DNA of 47,681 bases, from NCBI GenBank assembly GCA_905216195.1, contig CAJMSX010000025.1:1-47681 (forward strand). The letters run 5' to 3'. The stretch is from an uncultured bacterium (GTDB lineage: Bacteria; Bacteroidota; Bacteroidia; Bacteroidales; Marinifilaceae). The notes under the pieces are model-generated. The model made no database searches and was not told the DNA's origin. It was given only the letters and a program-made list of their open reading frames with translations. Below, one piece after another: positions 17,832-27,187 of this stretch. The translations under genes were made by a program, and so were the position numbers. How positions within the stretch are numbered: position 1 is the first letter of the stretch; the number at the start of each line of letters is the position of its first letter.

Positions 17832-19394
17832 ATGTACCGTAAACATCACCCTGTAACCCTTTCCGGAATAAAGACCATCCTCCTCTTTTTCTGTATCACC
17901 GGAATTTTTCTTCCCGGTGTCGCTCAAAAAAAAGCTACCATCCAGATTCTGCATGCCGATTATTACAAACCGGAAACCGCCTCCAAACGAAATAAGCTGA
18001 TCGGCAACGTCAAATTAAAACACGAAGATCTGTTGATGTATTGCGATAGCCTTTACCAATACTCCGACAGTAACTACATTGAAGCTTTCGGCCGGGTACA
18101 TGCCGTACAAAACGATTCCCTTCACTTATGGGGCGATTTTATGACCTATAACGGAAACACCGAAATGGCCAAAGTCCGGCGAAATGTCGTCATGGACGAC
18201 GGAAAAATTACCCTGACCACTCACTTTCTGGATTACGATGCACTGAATAAGGTCGGTAACTATTTCAACCAGGGAACCATCAAAGACAGTTTGAATACGC
18301 TGGTCAGCCGGCTGGGGTATTATTACACCAAAGATCATATGATGTTTTTTAAAGACAGTGTGCGGGTTTATGCTCCCGATTACGAAATGCATTCGGATAC
18401 CATGAAGTATCACACGGAAACCAAAGTCATATCCATTTTAGGACCGACTACTATTTACGGCACCGACAGGACGCTTTATTCGGAAGACGGATGGTATAAT
18501 TCGCTCACTTCCCACGCAGAATTGTATAAAAACAACCACCTGACTTATAACGAATATCGGGGAAAGGCCGATACCCTCATGGTGGACAGTGTAAGCGGAA
18601 GAGCGGTGATGAGAAAAAATATCCACCTTTTCGATACCGTCAACAATATCCTGGTAGAGGGCGATTACGGAGAAATACTGAAAAACAACGATTATGCCTA
18701 CGTAACTCAAAAAGCCCTATTAACGCTAATCGGCACCCAGGATTCCCTTTTTGTTCACGGGGATACCCTCTCGGTCAGCAAAGACTCGGTGGGAAACAAT
18801 ATCATGAAAGCTTATTACCATACCAAATTTTACAATACGGACCTGCAAGGGGTATGCGATTCCATGTCCTTTCCGGTGGCGGATTCCACCGTATACCTCT
18901 ACGGTTCTCCCATCGTCTGGGCCAGCGGAAATCAAATGACGGCGACCGATATCGATATGTTAATGAGCGATAATACGATCCGGCAATTTCACCTCAATAA
19001 CAAAGCCATGATTATTAATGAAATAGATACGGTGAAATACAACCAGATCAAGGGACGGAATATGACCGGTTATATGAAGGACAATGAATTGTACTTGGTG
19101 TATGTAGACGGGAACGGTGAAACCTTATATTATCCGGACGATAAAGGAGTGATTATCGGCATGAACAAAGCCCTCAGTTCCTTTATCAAAATATTCATCG
19201 AAAACAGACGTGTCAAAGACATCGTTTTTATTCAAAAGCCGGACGGTAAATTAAATCCCCTTTTCATGGTGAGTCCGGAAGAAATGCGCTTAAAGGATTT
19301 TCAATGGCATATTGAAAAAAAGCCGTTGCAAAAATCAGATATTTTTAAAATAAATAAGCAGGAAAAAATTAATAAGGAAGACATTCAGCAATAA
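17832..19394 (+). CDS. OstA-like protein (LptA/OstA N-terminal domain)
   Basis: 520-residue exported protein of the OstA-like family, thought to take part in lipopolysaccharide transport by analogy with LptA and the N-terminal domain of LptD. An N-terminal hydrophobic segment IKTILLFFCITGIFLPGVAQ acts as signal peptide. It is followed by repeated beta-strand units such as GNVKLKHEDLLMYCDSLYQY and GRVHAVQNDSLHLWGDFMTY, the jellyroll-like OstA pattern. There is no large C-terminal barrel, so it is not LptD itself. The start ATG at 17832 gives a slightly long n-region; internal starts are possible. A bidirectional terminator follows. Confidence 0.85.
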   Translation: MYRKHHPVTLSGIKTILLFFCITGIFLPGVAQKKATIQILHADYYKPETASKRNKLIGNVKLKHEDLLMYCDSLYQYSDSNYIEAFGRVHAVQNDSLHLWGDFMTYNGNTEMAKVRRNVVMDDGKITLTTHFLDYDALNKVGNYFNQGTIKDSLNTLVSRLGYYYTKDHMMFFKDSVRVYAPDYEMHSDTMKYHTETKVISILGPTTIYGTDRTLYSEDGWYNSLTSHAELYKNNHLTYNEYRGKADTLMVDSVSGRAVMRKNIHLFDTVNNILVEGDYGEILKNNDYAYVTQKALLTLIGTQDSLFVHGDTLSVSKDSVGNNIMKAYYHTKFYNTDLQGVCDSMSFPVADSTVYLYGSPIVWASGNQMTATDIDMLMSDNTIRQFHLNNKAMIINEIDTVKYNQIKGRNMTGYMKDNELYLVYVDGNGETLYYPDDKGVIIGMNKALSSFIKIFIENRRVKDIVFIQKPDGKLNPLFMVSPEEMRLKDFQWHIEKKPLQKSDIFKINKQEKINKEDIQQ

Positions 19395-19415
19395 TTCTGC
19401 TAACCTACAAAAATA

Positions 19416-19447
19416 AGGGCCCCCGGCGCGGCCCTCATTTTCTTATT
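19416..19447 (+). terminator. bidirectional terminator between convergent genes
   Basis: AGGGCC (19416-19421) / GGCCCT (19430-19435), 8-nt GC-rich loop, followed by CATTTTCTTATTTTT on the plus strand. It lies between the OstA-like gene and the convergent carboxypeptidase-regulatory-like gene. Confidence 0.7.
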
Positions 19448-19463
19448 TTTTTCAATCTTCCGG

Positions 19464-20651
19464 TTATTCTCCCTGAAAATAGACCGTGTAATTATCCCAG
19501 AATGCAGGATCGGTTTTCAACTCTTCATAATACATTCTTCCCTGCACCGCCTGTGGATTTTTCAAGGCTAAGCGGGTGGTGACATACTGCATCTTCCCTT
19601 CCTTTTCCTTGCCTTCTTCCCGGTAAGTATACCGGATGTTGATACCGCTCAGAAAATAGGTACCGTTTAATTCCTTATAATTGGTAGTCAAGGTCAATTC
19701 AACCCGGTCTTTTTTCTTCCCCTCCATAGACAGCAGATTTCGTCCGAGTGCATTAAAATCCTTTGCAGAAATATGAACTACGTTTTTCAATACGGCATAA
19801 TCTTTCATATTGATATAAATTTCTCCACTATACCGGCTTACCGCCGCTTCTCCGGTAGTCGAAATCGTAGGTTTCACCGCTTCGTACCCGATCACCTGCA
19901 CCGAGTCGTTTTCATACAATAAACGCCCTTTATTTTTCAACTTGTAATCTTTCAAATTACTGATATCCAATATATTTCTGGTATTTTTGACCACATCAGC
20001 CGTAACGATGTCATCGAAATAATTCATACCGTCGAATACCGACCCCGTTTCCGGAGATCTTCTCACCTGACTGAAGCGGTAATTCACGTCCTGGAAAGCG
20101 GTCTTTACATCGGAACGCCGGTAACCTTTTCTGTCATACAGCAGGACAATGGCATCTTTGGAGTTTACTTCCGTTCCGTCTTCCGCACGGGTATAATTGA
20201 AGTAACCTTCATAGTTATAAGGATGCTGTGTGTAATTTTTTCCGATATGTTCTACGGCCATTTTCAATATTTTCTGACAAACCAGGGATTCTCCGTATAC
20301 ATCGACCATGCCTACGCTATAACTGACAGGGGATAAAACGATTTCTACCTCCTCTTTTCCCTCCAAGGAATGTACTTTCGTGGCATAGGGAGTGTATCCT
20401 ACAACGGATACCCGCAGCGTTTTATCTTGGTAGTGAGCCGGTAAAATCAACTCGAAACGTCCGTCCATATCCGAAGCAACTCCGGCAACGGTTCCTACTA
20501 CTCCCAGATTGGCAAACGGAATCGGCTCTCCGTTCGTCTGGTCCGTCACGATACCTTTTATTGTTATCTTACTGTCATTCTGAGCATTAACAAGCGATAC
20601 CACCCCCCATAACAAGATTAATAATGCGAGAACTTTTTTATTCATAACCAT
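19464..20651 (-). CDS. exported protein with carboxypeptidase-regulatory-like N-terminal domain
   Basis: 395 residues with a signal peptide (LLILLWGVVSLVNA). A carboxypeptidase-regulatory-like (CarboxypepD_reg) beta-sandwich at about 30-115 carries the motifs GIVTDQTNGEPIPFANL and SDMDGRFEL. An extended beta-rich region follows. This is the front half of the Bacteroidetes DUF5686/TonB-type architecture but without an outer-membrane barrel, so it is probably a periplasmic or surface-exposed protein. Two start codons are in frame (ATG at 20651 and 20645); the second gives a cleaner signal peptide. The function is unknown. Confidence 0.75.
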   Translation of the reverse strand: MVMNKKVLALLILLWGVVSLVNAQNDSKITIKGIVTDQTNGEPIPFANLGVVGTVAGVASDMDGRFELILPAHYQDKTLRVSVVGYTPYATKVHSLEGKEEVEIVLSPVSYSVGMVDVYGESLVCQKILKMAVEHIGKNYTQHPYNYEGYFNYTRAEDGTEVNSKDAIVLLYDRKGYRRSDVKTAFQDVNYRFSQVRRSPETGSVFDGMNYFDDIVTADVVKNTRNILDISNLKDYKLKNKGRLLYENDSVQVIGYEAVKPTISTTGEAAVSRYSGEIYINMKDYAVLKNVVHISAKDFNALGRNLLSMEGKKKDRVELTLTTNYKELNGTYFLSGINIRYTYREEGKEKEGKMQYVTTRLALKNPQAVQGRMYYEELKTDPAFWDNYTVYFQGE

Positions 20652-20680
20652 TCTACCATTTTATTTTATATATTTGCCCC

Positions 20681-20712
20681 CAAAGTAAACAATTATAATT
20701 CTTAAAACCAAA
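20681..20712 (-). promoter_or_regulatory. promoter of the carboxypeptidase-regulatory-like gene
   Basis: Minus strand: TTTG (complement of 20709-20712), 20-nt spacer, then TTACTTTG (complement of 20681-20688), one mismatch to TAnnTTTG, about 30 nt before the start codon. Confidence 0.5.
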
Positions 20713-20743
20713 GCTATTTCAGCATTCCTAAAATAAACTTGAT

Positions 20744-21397
20744 ATGAGACATTCTGCATTATACCTGGCTATTTTCCTGATTTTTTCCCTTCTGTTTTCG
20801 TCTTGCGTATCCAAGAAAAAATTCGACGAACTGGCACGGGCAAAAACGTTATCGGAACGCGAAATCTTACAGCTTCAGCAAGATAAAAAGAATTTAGAAC
20901 AGCAATTAGCTCAAAATAAAGAAGATTTCAATAGCGTTCGTTATCAGTTGACTCAAAACATTGCTGCCAAAGACCAAGCGATAGACGAACTTTACGGTAA
21001 ATTGCGGGCTCTGGAGAACAAACAGCACGAACTGAAAACGGAATTGAGCGATGTGGCGGTTCAAATGAAAAATTCCACCCAATCGAAAGAACAGCAAATC
21101 GTCAGTCTCTCCCGGAAACTGAAAAAGATTACGACGGAAAGGGATGAGTTGAAAATTCAAATCAATGAAGTTCAAAAATCGTTGGATTGGGAAAACCGGA
21201 AAATGAAAAACGAACTGACAACAGCCCAAAATAATCTCCAGATTCAAATCAATGAAAATACCAAACTGAAAAACACCCTGGAGGAAGCCAATAAAAAATT
21301 AAACTGGATCAGAAAACAAAAAGCCGCCAGCGATGCAGAAGTCAGCAAATTGACCAATCAGGTAAATCTCTTAAAAAAAGAACTCTATAAGAATTAA
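20744..21397 (+). CDS. coiled-coil lipoprotein
   Basis: 217-residue predicted lipoprotein: signal ending LLFSSC (Cys at about residue 21), then almost continuous coiled coil (heptads of L/I with K, E, Q) to the end. No catalytic motif. Near the C-terminus it has NKKLNWIRKQKA, resembling KKQMNWVRERN in the membrane coiled-coil protein encoded at 23214, which suggests related assembly modules. It is probably an envelope scaffold or spacer. It is followed 5 nt later by a small membrane protein gene, so likely co-transcribed. Confidence 0.7.
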   Translation: MRHSALYLAIFLIFSLLFSSCVSKKKFDELARAKTLSEREILQLQQDKKNLEQQLAQNKEDFNSVRYQLTQNIAAKDQAIDELYGKLRALENKQHELKTELSDVAVQMKNSTQSKEQQIVSLSRKLKKITTERDELKIQINEVQKSLDWENRKMKNELTTAQNNLQIQINENTKLKNTLEEANKKLNWIRKQKAASDAEVSKLTNQVNLLKKELYKN

Positions 21398-21402
21398 TTC
21401 AG

Positions 21403-21777
21403 ATGATTTATATCCTTATGGCAATAGCAGGGCTTCTAATTATAGTAGCCCTGTTTACTTTTATTTTCAGGAAAAAAGGCAGGGAAGAGACGGAAAGGGT
21501 AATTCCCGAAGCAGGTTGTTGCGGAGCACATGCCGTATGTGAAAAAGGCCTCCGAAAACTGGAAACCCCTGTCGAATATTTCGAGGACGAAGAATTGGAT
21601 GCTTTCCGGGAGATCGCTCCGGACGCCTATACCGACGCCCAACTGGAAATGTTCAGGGACGTTCTGTATACTCTCCGGCCGGAAGAAATCGAAAGCTGGC
21701 TGATCAGTCTGGAAAAAAGAGGGATTGCTTTTCCGGACTTCCTCAAGGCGGAAGTGCTGGATTTGATGGAAAAATAG
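21403..21777 (+). CDS. small membrane-anchored protein with CCGAH..C motif
   Basis: 124 residues: one N-terminal transmembrane helix (IYILMAIAGLLIIVALFTFIF), a basic stop-transfer RKKGR, then a soluble domain. The motif PEAGCCGAHAVCEKG at about residues 37-51 could bind a metal or Fe-S cluster. The C-terminal two thirds is acidic and helical. The same kind of protein occurs next to DUF2851 genes in Bacteroidales; its function is unknown to me. It starts 5 nt after the coiled-coil lipoprotein gene and converges on the DUF2851 gene with only 7 nt between stops. Confidence 0.65.
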   Translation: MIYILMAIAGLLIIVALFTFIFRKKGREETERVIPEAGCCGAHAVCEKGLRKLETPVEYFEDEELDAFREIAPDAYTDAQLEMFRDVLYTLRPEEIESWLISLEKRGIAFPDFLKAEVLDLMEK

Positions 21778-21784
21778 AGGGAAA

Positions 21785-23062
21785 TCAATATTTTCCGAGA
21801 CTTTTCAATACTTGCAGACCGATCCGGCAGTACAGGCAGCGGTGCTTATCGCAATACTCTTTTCTCAATTGGATCAACGCCTGCGTCTGTAGGGCCGACT
21901 CAAAAACAAATCCGCATTTTTCCCAATCCCTGACGATATAATTTTTTTCAGCTTCCGTATCCTGCAGCCATTCCACCGCTTTATCAGCGTACTTCACCTC
22001 CCCCCTTTCCTTTCCGAAAAGAAACAGGAAGGGAATCACGGCATTGATAAAAAGAATTTTTTGGAGCGGGTGTCCCATCCGTTTCGCCCGCCCCGGAGAT
22101 TCCCGGCGAAATGAATAATGGGTATCCCAATACGGGGAAGCCTGTATTTGCCAGAAACGAAATATATCTTCGGGAGCGTCGGCTTCCAGTATCCGGGAAA
22201 CCATATTCCCGAAACGGCCTAAAAAAACAGCCAGCAAAGCCAAGCGTAGCGTGGGAAAAGCCTCGGGTCTTATCCGCATGAATTTCCACTGTACGGGATT
22301 CATCGGCTGTAATGCATGTTTGACCCGGAAATAGGCATATTCTTTTTTCAATCGCCGGACATATCCATCTTCCGGTGCTTCCTCCAACAAGCCCGAAGTC
22401 CCCAGCAATAAAGCTTCCAACGCCTGAAGCCGGTCCGAATACCGCAACAATACCCGAAAAGGCAATACCGTTGCCAGTTGGTAAAAAGCATCGGAATTTA
22501 CATTTCCCGACCAGTATTTACACAACAAGCGGTAAAAACTCTCCTCCCAATCGTTTCCGGTTTCTCCGTATATTTTCCGGATATCGTTTACTTTTCTCTC
22601 CAAACGTTCGATAGCCAGACTGTGTAAGGTAAGATAAAACCAGGCATCATCCAGGTATTCCAGTTTCCGGTAGCATCCCGGTTTCCGGCGGCTTGCCTTC
22701 ATAAACCGGTATTCGTCGTAGAGATGTACCGCATAATGCAGGATGACGCAATCTACCAGCCGTCCTCCCCGGGTGTAAATGTGCATATCGTCTTTCCCCA
22801 CCACCGAGAGAATGACATTTTCATAGGCTGCATCCTTATGATGTCCGTGTCTGTACCAATCGCTGCTAAGCAGATGCACTTCGATATTTCCTGCCAATAC
22901 GACTCCGTTTACTTCCACACGGGCATTGAAAAAATCCGGGCCGGCATCCCGGTTATATTGCCCGGGATCTATCACCCGGATGTGTGCTCCGGAAGGGGTA
23001 ATAAATTCATTATTACAAAAAAGAGCATTCCCCCAGATATATTGCAAAAAATCTTCTTTCAT
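21785..23062 (-). CDS. DUF2851 family protein
   Basis: 425-residue protein of the DUF2851 family, widespread in Bacteroidetes and of unknown biochemical role. The start MKEDFLQYIWGNALF and the conserved DPGQYNRDAGPDFFNARV and GNIEVHLLSSDWYRHGHHKD are characteristic. The acid/His pattern D-x-G-x-D...E-V-H...D-W...H resembles a nuclease-like (PD-(D/E)xK-type) core, but that is an inference. The C-terminus has four cysteines (CDKHRCLYCRIG) that may bind zinc. It is convergent with the gene before it; no signal peptide. Confidence 0.85.
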   Translation of the reverse strand: MKEDFLQYIWGNALFCNNEFITPSGAHIRVIDPGQYNRDAGPDFFNARVEVNGVVLAGNIEVHLLSSDWYRHGHHKDAAYENVILSVVGKDDMHIYTRGGRLVDCVILHYAVHLYDEYRFMKASRRKPGCYRKLEYLDDAWFYLTLHSLAIERLERKVNDIRKIYGETGNDWEESFYRLLCKYWSGNVNSDAFYQLATVLPFRVLLRYSDRLQALEALLLGTSGLLEEAPEDGYVRRLKKEYAYFRVKHALQPMNPVQWKFMRIRPEAFPTLRLALLAVFLGRFGNMVSRILEADAPEDIFRFWQIQASPYWDTHYSFRRESPGRAKRMGHPLQKILFINAVIPFLFLFGKERGEVKYADKAVEWLQDTEAEKNYIVRDWEKCGFVFESALQTQALIQLRKEYCDKHRCLYCRIGLQVLKSLGKY

Positions 23063-23179
23063 GGCTTCTCTCGGCTAAGCACTTACAATTTACGTTAAAA
23101 ATATTCAAAAAACAAGCTTTATCCGTTTAAAAAACCGGCTTTTATTTTTAACGTTTTATTTTTTCAAGGTTATTTTTCA

Positions 23180-23187
23180 TACCTTTG
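23180..23187 (+). promoter_or_regulatory. -7 promoter box of the membrane coiled-coil gene
   Basis: TACCTTTG matches TAnnTTTG 27 nt upstream of ATG 23214; the -33 region is T-rich without an exact TTTG. A ribosome-binding-like AAAGGA sits at 23198-23203. Confidence 0.5.
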
Positions 23188-23213
23188 CAGACAATCAAAA
23201 AGGATTGGACATT

Positions 23214-24101
23214 ATGGAAGAAAACAAATTAATTCAAAGCAGAAAAGACAAAACGCTGATGATCATTATCGGCTGCCTGTCCGTCATACTGATCGTCTTA
23301 GTCGTGTTTTTTATGATAGAATGGTCTAAAAACAAGAAACACATCGCCGCCATTCATCAGGAAAAAGAATTATTGGAACAGGAACTCGGCGAATTAAGCG
23401 CCGATTACGATAATTTAAAAACCTCCAACGATACTCTCAACGAAAAACTGATTCTGGAACAGGAAAAGATAGCCTCGTTGCTGACGGAAATGAAAAAATT
23501 CCGCGACAATTCTTATGCGGAAATCAACAAATACAAAAGAGAAATCGGTACCTTAAAAACCGTTCTCCGCAGCTATGTCGTACAGATCGATTCTCTGAAC
23601 CGTTTGAATGAAAAGCTGGCGGCTGAAAACACCCAGGTCAAAAAGCAAATGAACTGGGTGCGGGAACGAAATACGAAACTGGAGAACGAACAGAAAACCA
23701 TGAAGAAAGTGATCGCTATTGCGGGCGCTTTAAAAGCCGAAAACTTAACCATCGTTCCGATCAATAAAAGAGGCAAAGAGGTGAATTGGAAAAAATGTTT
23801 CCAGTTGCGGGCGGATTTCGTTATCCCCAAAAACGTTACAGCCGAAAGAGGTAGCCGTATCGTCTATCTGAGACTGACCCGGCCGGATGGAAAAGTAATC
23901 GCTTTCAGCGAAAAATCTTTCTTCAAGTACCAAAACGCTACCCTCACTTATTCGGCCAAACGGGAATTCGAATATGAGGGAGAACGTCTGGAAATGTCCA
24001 TCTACTGGCCGAATGACGGCAGCCTGATCAAAGGCAAGTATACGGCAGACCTGTTCTGTGACAATGAGAACATCGGCAGTACCGAATTTTTCTTAAAGTA
24101 A
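23214..24101 (+). CDS. single-pass membrane coiled-coil protein with C-terminal beta domain
   Basis: 295 residues. A short basic cytoplasmic end MEENKLIQSRKDK precedes a transmembrane helix at about 15-36 (LMIIIGCLSVILIVLVVFFM). A coiled coil follows to about residue 170, then a compact beta-rich C-terminal domain (about 175-295) without recognisable catalytic residues. It lies upstream of fhs with 35 nt between them. The start is ATG 23214; an in-frame TTG at 23205 lies within the leader. The coiled coil contains KKQMNWVRERNTKLE, echoed in the lipoprotein encoded at 20744. Probably an envelope structural protein of Bacteroidota; the function is unknown. Confidence 0.7.
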   Translation: MEENKLIQSRKDKTLMIIIGCLSVILIVLVVFFMIEWSKNKKHIAAIHQEKELLEQELGELSADYDNLKTSNDTLNEKLILEQEKIASLLTEMKKFRDNSYAEINKYKREIGTLKTVLRSYVVQIDSLNRLNEKLAAENTQVKKQMNWVRERNTKLENEQKTMKKVIAIAGALKAENLTIVPINKRGKEVNWKKCFQLRADFVIPKNVTAERGSRIVYLRLTRPDGKVIAFSEKSFFKYQNATLTYSAKREFEYEGERLEMSIYWPNDGSLIKGKYTADLFCDNENIGSTEFFLK

Positions 24102-24136
24102 AGCATATTATTCAAAAACTACAAACTTTTAAACGC

Positions 24137-25804
24137 ATGACAGATATTGAAATTGCCAGTTCAGTTACTCTCAAACCGATTACGGAAATTGCCGAAAAGC
24201 TCGGTATAGATCCTGCGGTTATCGAACAATACGGAAAGTATAAAGCAAAACTTCCGCTCAACCTCATCGATGAAAATAAAATAAAAGGAAAACACCTGAT
24301 CCTGGTTTCCGCTATTTCTCCTACCCCGGCCGGGGAAGGAAAAACCACCGTTTCCATCGGGCTCACAGAAGGCTTAAACCGGATCGGGAAAAAAACGACC
24401 GTTGTCCTGAGGGAACCTTCCCTCGGCCCCGTATTCGGTATCAAAGGAGGGGCAACGGGAGGAGGTTATTCTCAGGTTTTACCGATGGAGGATATCAATC
24501 TTCATTTTACCGGTGACTTCAATGCCATAGAAAAAGCGCATAATCTTCTTTCGGCTCTGATCGACAATAACATCCAAAGTAAAACGACTTCCATCGGGCT
24601 GGATCCCCGCACGGTTACCTGGAAACGGGTGATGGACATGAACGACCGTTCTCTCCGGCATATCATTGTAGGCTTGGGAGGTACCGCTTCCGGCATCCCC
24701 CGGGAAACGGGCTTCGACATTACGGCCGCCTCGGAAGTAATGGCCATTTTGTGTCTGGCTGAGAGTTTCGCCGATTTGAAAGAAAGATTGGGAAATATTT
24801 TTATCGGATATACTTACGATAAAAAACCGGTTTATGCCCGCGACCTGAAAGCCAACGGCGCCATGGCCGCCTTGCTGAAAGAAGCGATAAAACCGAACCT
24901 GGTGCAAACCATCGAAGGCAACCCCGCTATTATCCATGGAGGTCCCTTCGCCAACATCGCCCAGGGAACCAATTCCATCCTGGCCACCAAGATGGGCTTG
25001 TCTTTGTCCGATTTCGTAGTCACCGAAGCCGGTTTCGGTTTTGACCTGGGCGCTGAGAAATTTTTCGACATCAAATGCGTAAAAGCGAAACTCAACCCGA
25101 GTGCCGTAGTTTTGGTCGCTACCATACGGGCGCTGAAATACCACGGAGGAGTTAAACTGGATGCTTTGAAAGAAGAAAACGTCGAGGCCCTCAAAAAAGG
25201 CATCGAAAATTTGGAAAAGCATGTGGAAAACATGAAGAAGTTCAACATCTGCCCCATTGTAGCCCTGAATCGGTTCGTTACGGATACGGAAGCGGAAATA
25301 CAGGTAGTGGCCGACAAATGCGCCGATCTGGGAGTTCCGATGGAAGTTGCGGACGTTTGGGCAAAAGGGGGTGAAGGAGCTGAAAAATTAGCCCGTCTGG
25401 CTGCAAAAGTAGCCGAACAATGCCTCTGTCATCTTCAACCTTTGTACGACTGGAATTGGAGTGTAGAAAAGAAAATCGAAACCATTGCCAAGGAAATTTA
25501 CGGAGCTGCTGCTATCGACTATACCCCTCAGGCCAAAAGCGATCTGAAAAAAATTCTGGCGCTCGGATTGGACAAGCTTCCGGTTTGTATCGCCAAAACA
25601 CAGAAATCTCTTTCCGACAATCCCAAACTTCTGGGACGTCCGAAAGATTTTATCGTAACCGTCCGGCAAATCGAAATCGCTTCCGGAGCAGGCTTCGTCA
25701 TTCCCATTACCGGTGATATCATGAGAATGCCCGGTTTACCGGATACCCCTGCCGCGGAACACATCGATATCGATGAAAGCGGACACATCACCGGACTTTT
25801 CTGA
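24137..25804 (+). CDS. fhs: formate--tetrahydrofolate ligase
   Basis: Joins formate to tetrahydrofolate using ATP to give 10-formyl-THF, feeding one-carbon units to purine and other synthesis. It has 555 residues, the normal family size. Visible features are the P-loop PTPAGEGKTT (about residues 62-71), the family motifs REPSLGPVFGIKGGATGGGY (about 95-114), EGNPAIIHGGPFANIAQG and TEAGFGFDLGAEKF, and the C-terminal GDIMRMPGLP. A strong inverted repeat lies just after the gene. Confidence 0.97.
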   Translation: MTDIEIASSVTLKPITEIAEKLGIDPAVIEQYGKYKAKLPLNLIDENKIKGKHLILVSAISPTPAGEGKTTVSIGLTEGLNRIGKKTTVVLREPSLGPVFGIKGGATGGGYSQVLPMEDINLHFTGDFNAIEKAHNLLSALIDNNIQSKTTSIGLDPRTVTWKRVMDMNDRSLRHIIVGLGGTASGIPRETGFDITAASEVMAILCLAESFADLKERLGNIFIGYTYDKKPVYARDLKANGAMAALLKEAIKPNLVQTIEGNPAIIHGGPFANIAQGTNSILATKMGLSLSDFVVTEAGFGFDLGAEKFFDIKCVKAKLNPSAVVLVATIRALKYHGGVKLDALKEENVEALKKGIENLEKHVENMKKFNICPIVALNRFVTDTEAEIQVVADKCADLGVPMEVADVWAKGGEGAEKLARLAAKVAEQCLCHLQPLYDWNWSVEKKIETIAKEIYGAAAIDYTPQAKSDLKKILALGLDKLPVCIAKTQKSLSDNPKLLGRPKDFIVTVRQIEIASGAGFVIPITGDIMRMPGLPDTPAAEHIDIDESGHITGLF

Positions 25805-25825
25805 TTGAATTGCCTTTTCATATCC

Positions 25826-25856
25826 CTCCGATAGGGTGTATCCTCACCCTATCGGA
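25826..25856 (+). terminator. terminator-like hairpin after fhs
   Basis: A perfect 12-bp stem (25826-25837 with 25846-25856/7) and an 8-nt loop, 22 nt after the fhs stop. It has only a weak T-run, so it may be a processing or pause element rather than a classic terminator. Confidence 0.55.
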
Positions 25857-25913
25857 GATTTAGCGGATATTTTCTGTCATTTGTTTTTACCTCAACGCAT
25901 TCAATTTATTCTT

Positions 25914-27101
25914 ATGCGAAGTAACGGTTTGATCTTTATCGTAGGAATTTTATTTATCGTACTTACGGATACGTTTCTATTTCTCGAAATTAAAAAGTAT
26001 CTCCGCAAGAAATTATACAGGCTGCTGTACGGATTGCATACTTTGCTTTTTTTGACGGGTTTACTCGCTTATCATTTATTTATCCCGGCGTTGAAAGGCC
26101 CCGCCATTTATTACTGGGTGGAACTGGGCATAGGGATTTTATTGCTTTTTTACCTGCCCAAAGTGCTCTTTCTGTCCATAAATACGCTAGGTTTACTATT
26201 CGGCTTGTTATTCCGTTCCCTAGGCCGCCTCTTTCGTAAAACCGCCCTGATAATTTCCCTGGCGCTCTTCCTGCTTTTACTTTACAGCATCACCTGGGGC
26301 CGATACAATTACAAGCTGGAAACCGAAACGGTCTGCCTGAAACAGCTGCCCTCCGCTTTCGAAGGTTTTAAAATCGTACAACTTTCCGATTTACACCTAG
26401 GTAGTTATTCTGCCGGCTATAAGGGGCTGCCCAAGCTTATCCGGGAAGTGAATGCTCTGCATCCGGATCTGATCGTCTTTACCGGAGACATGGTCAATAA
26501 TTTCGCTTCCGAAATGGACCCCTGGATTGCCGAACTCCGGCAATTACAAGCAAAATACGGAAAATTCGCGATAACCGGTAACCACGATTACGGAGATTAT
26601 ACCCTTTGGAGCTCTCCGGAGAAAAAAATCCAAAACCGGAAAGACTTTTTCAGAAACATGGAAGCTGCCGGCTTTACCTTGTTAAACAACAGGCATATTC
26701 CTCTTTCTCTGGGAAAAGATACTCTTTACCTGGCAGGCGTAGAAAACTGGGGCAACCCGCCTTTCCCCCGCTATGGTGATTTATCTCAGGCCCTCCAAGG
26801 CGCCAAGGAACGTCTCACTATCCTGCTTTCCCACGATCCTTCACATTGGAAAGCCGAAGTTCTGGGCACCTCCATCCCCCTCACCCTTTCCGGACATACG
26901 CATGCTATGCAAATGGGGTTCAAAATGGGAAATTACAAATGGAGTCCTTCCCAATACATTTATCCCGAGTTCGACGGCTTATACCGCCAAGGAGAACAAT
27001 ATCTGTATGTTTCGCGCGGACAAGGATATCTCGGCTTCCCCGGACGGATCGGACTTCGTCCGGTAATTACCGAAATTATTTTAACCAGAAATTGTGATTA
27101 G
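25914..27101 (+). CDS. membrane-anchored metallophosphoesterase
   Basis: 395 residues. About four N-terminal hydrophobic segments (residues 1-140) precede a calcineurin-like phosphoesterase domain. Metal-binding motifs in order are LSDLHLG, TGDMVN, TGNHDYGDY, LSHDPSH and SGHTHAMQ, the complete set. This is the YkuE/YaeI-like architecture; such enzymes hydrolyse membrane-linked phosphodiesters or pyrophosphates (for example lipid A precursors in some bacteria), but the substrate here is unknown. The start is ATG 25914; an upstream frame from 25836 overlaps the fhs hairpin. It is unrelated in detail to the small phosphoesterase at 41393. Confidence 0.85.
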   Translation: MRSNGLIFIVGILFIVLTDTFLFLEIKKYLRKKLYRLLYGLHTLLFLTGLLAYHLFIPALKGPAIYYWVELGIGILLLFYLPKVLFLSINTLGLLFGLLFRSLGRLFRKTALIISLALFLLLLYSITWGRYNYKLETETVCLKQLPSAFEGFKIVQLSDLHLGSYSAGYKGLPKLIREVNALHPDLIVFTGDMVNNFASEMDPWIAELRQLQAKYGKFAITGNHDYGDYTLWSSPEKKIQNRKDFFRNMEAAGFTLLNNRHIPLSLGKDTLYLAGVENWGNPPFPRYGDLSQALQGAKERLTILLSHDPSHWKAEVLGTSIPLTLSGHTHAMQMGFKMGNYKWSPSQYIYPEFDGLYRQGEQYLYVSRGQGYLGFPGRIGLRPVITEIILTRNCD

Positions 27102-27187
27102 GCATACATTATTATTTACATTTTTCATAAATTGCACATCAAACGAAACTAACTTTACTTTTACTAATTCGAAATACACCAAACACG

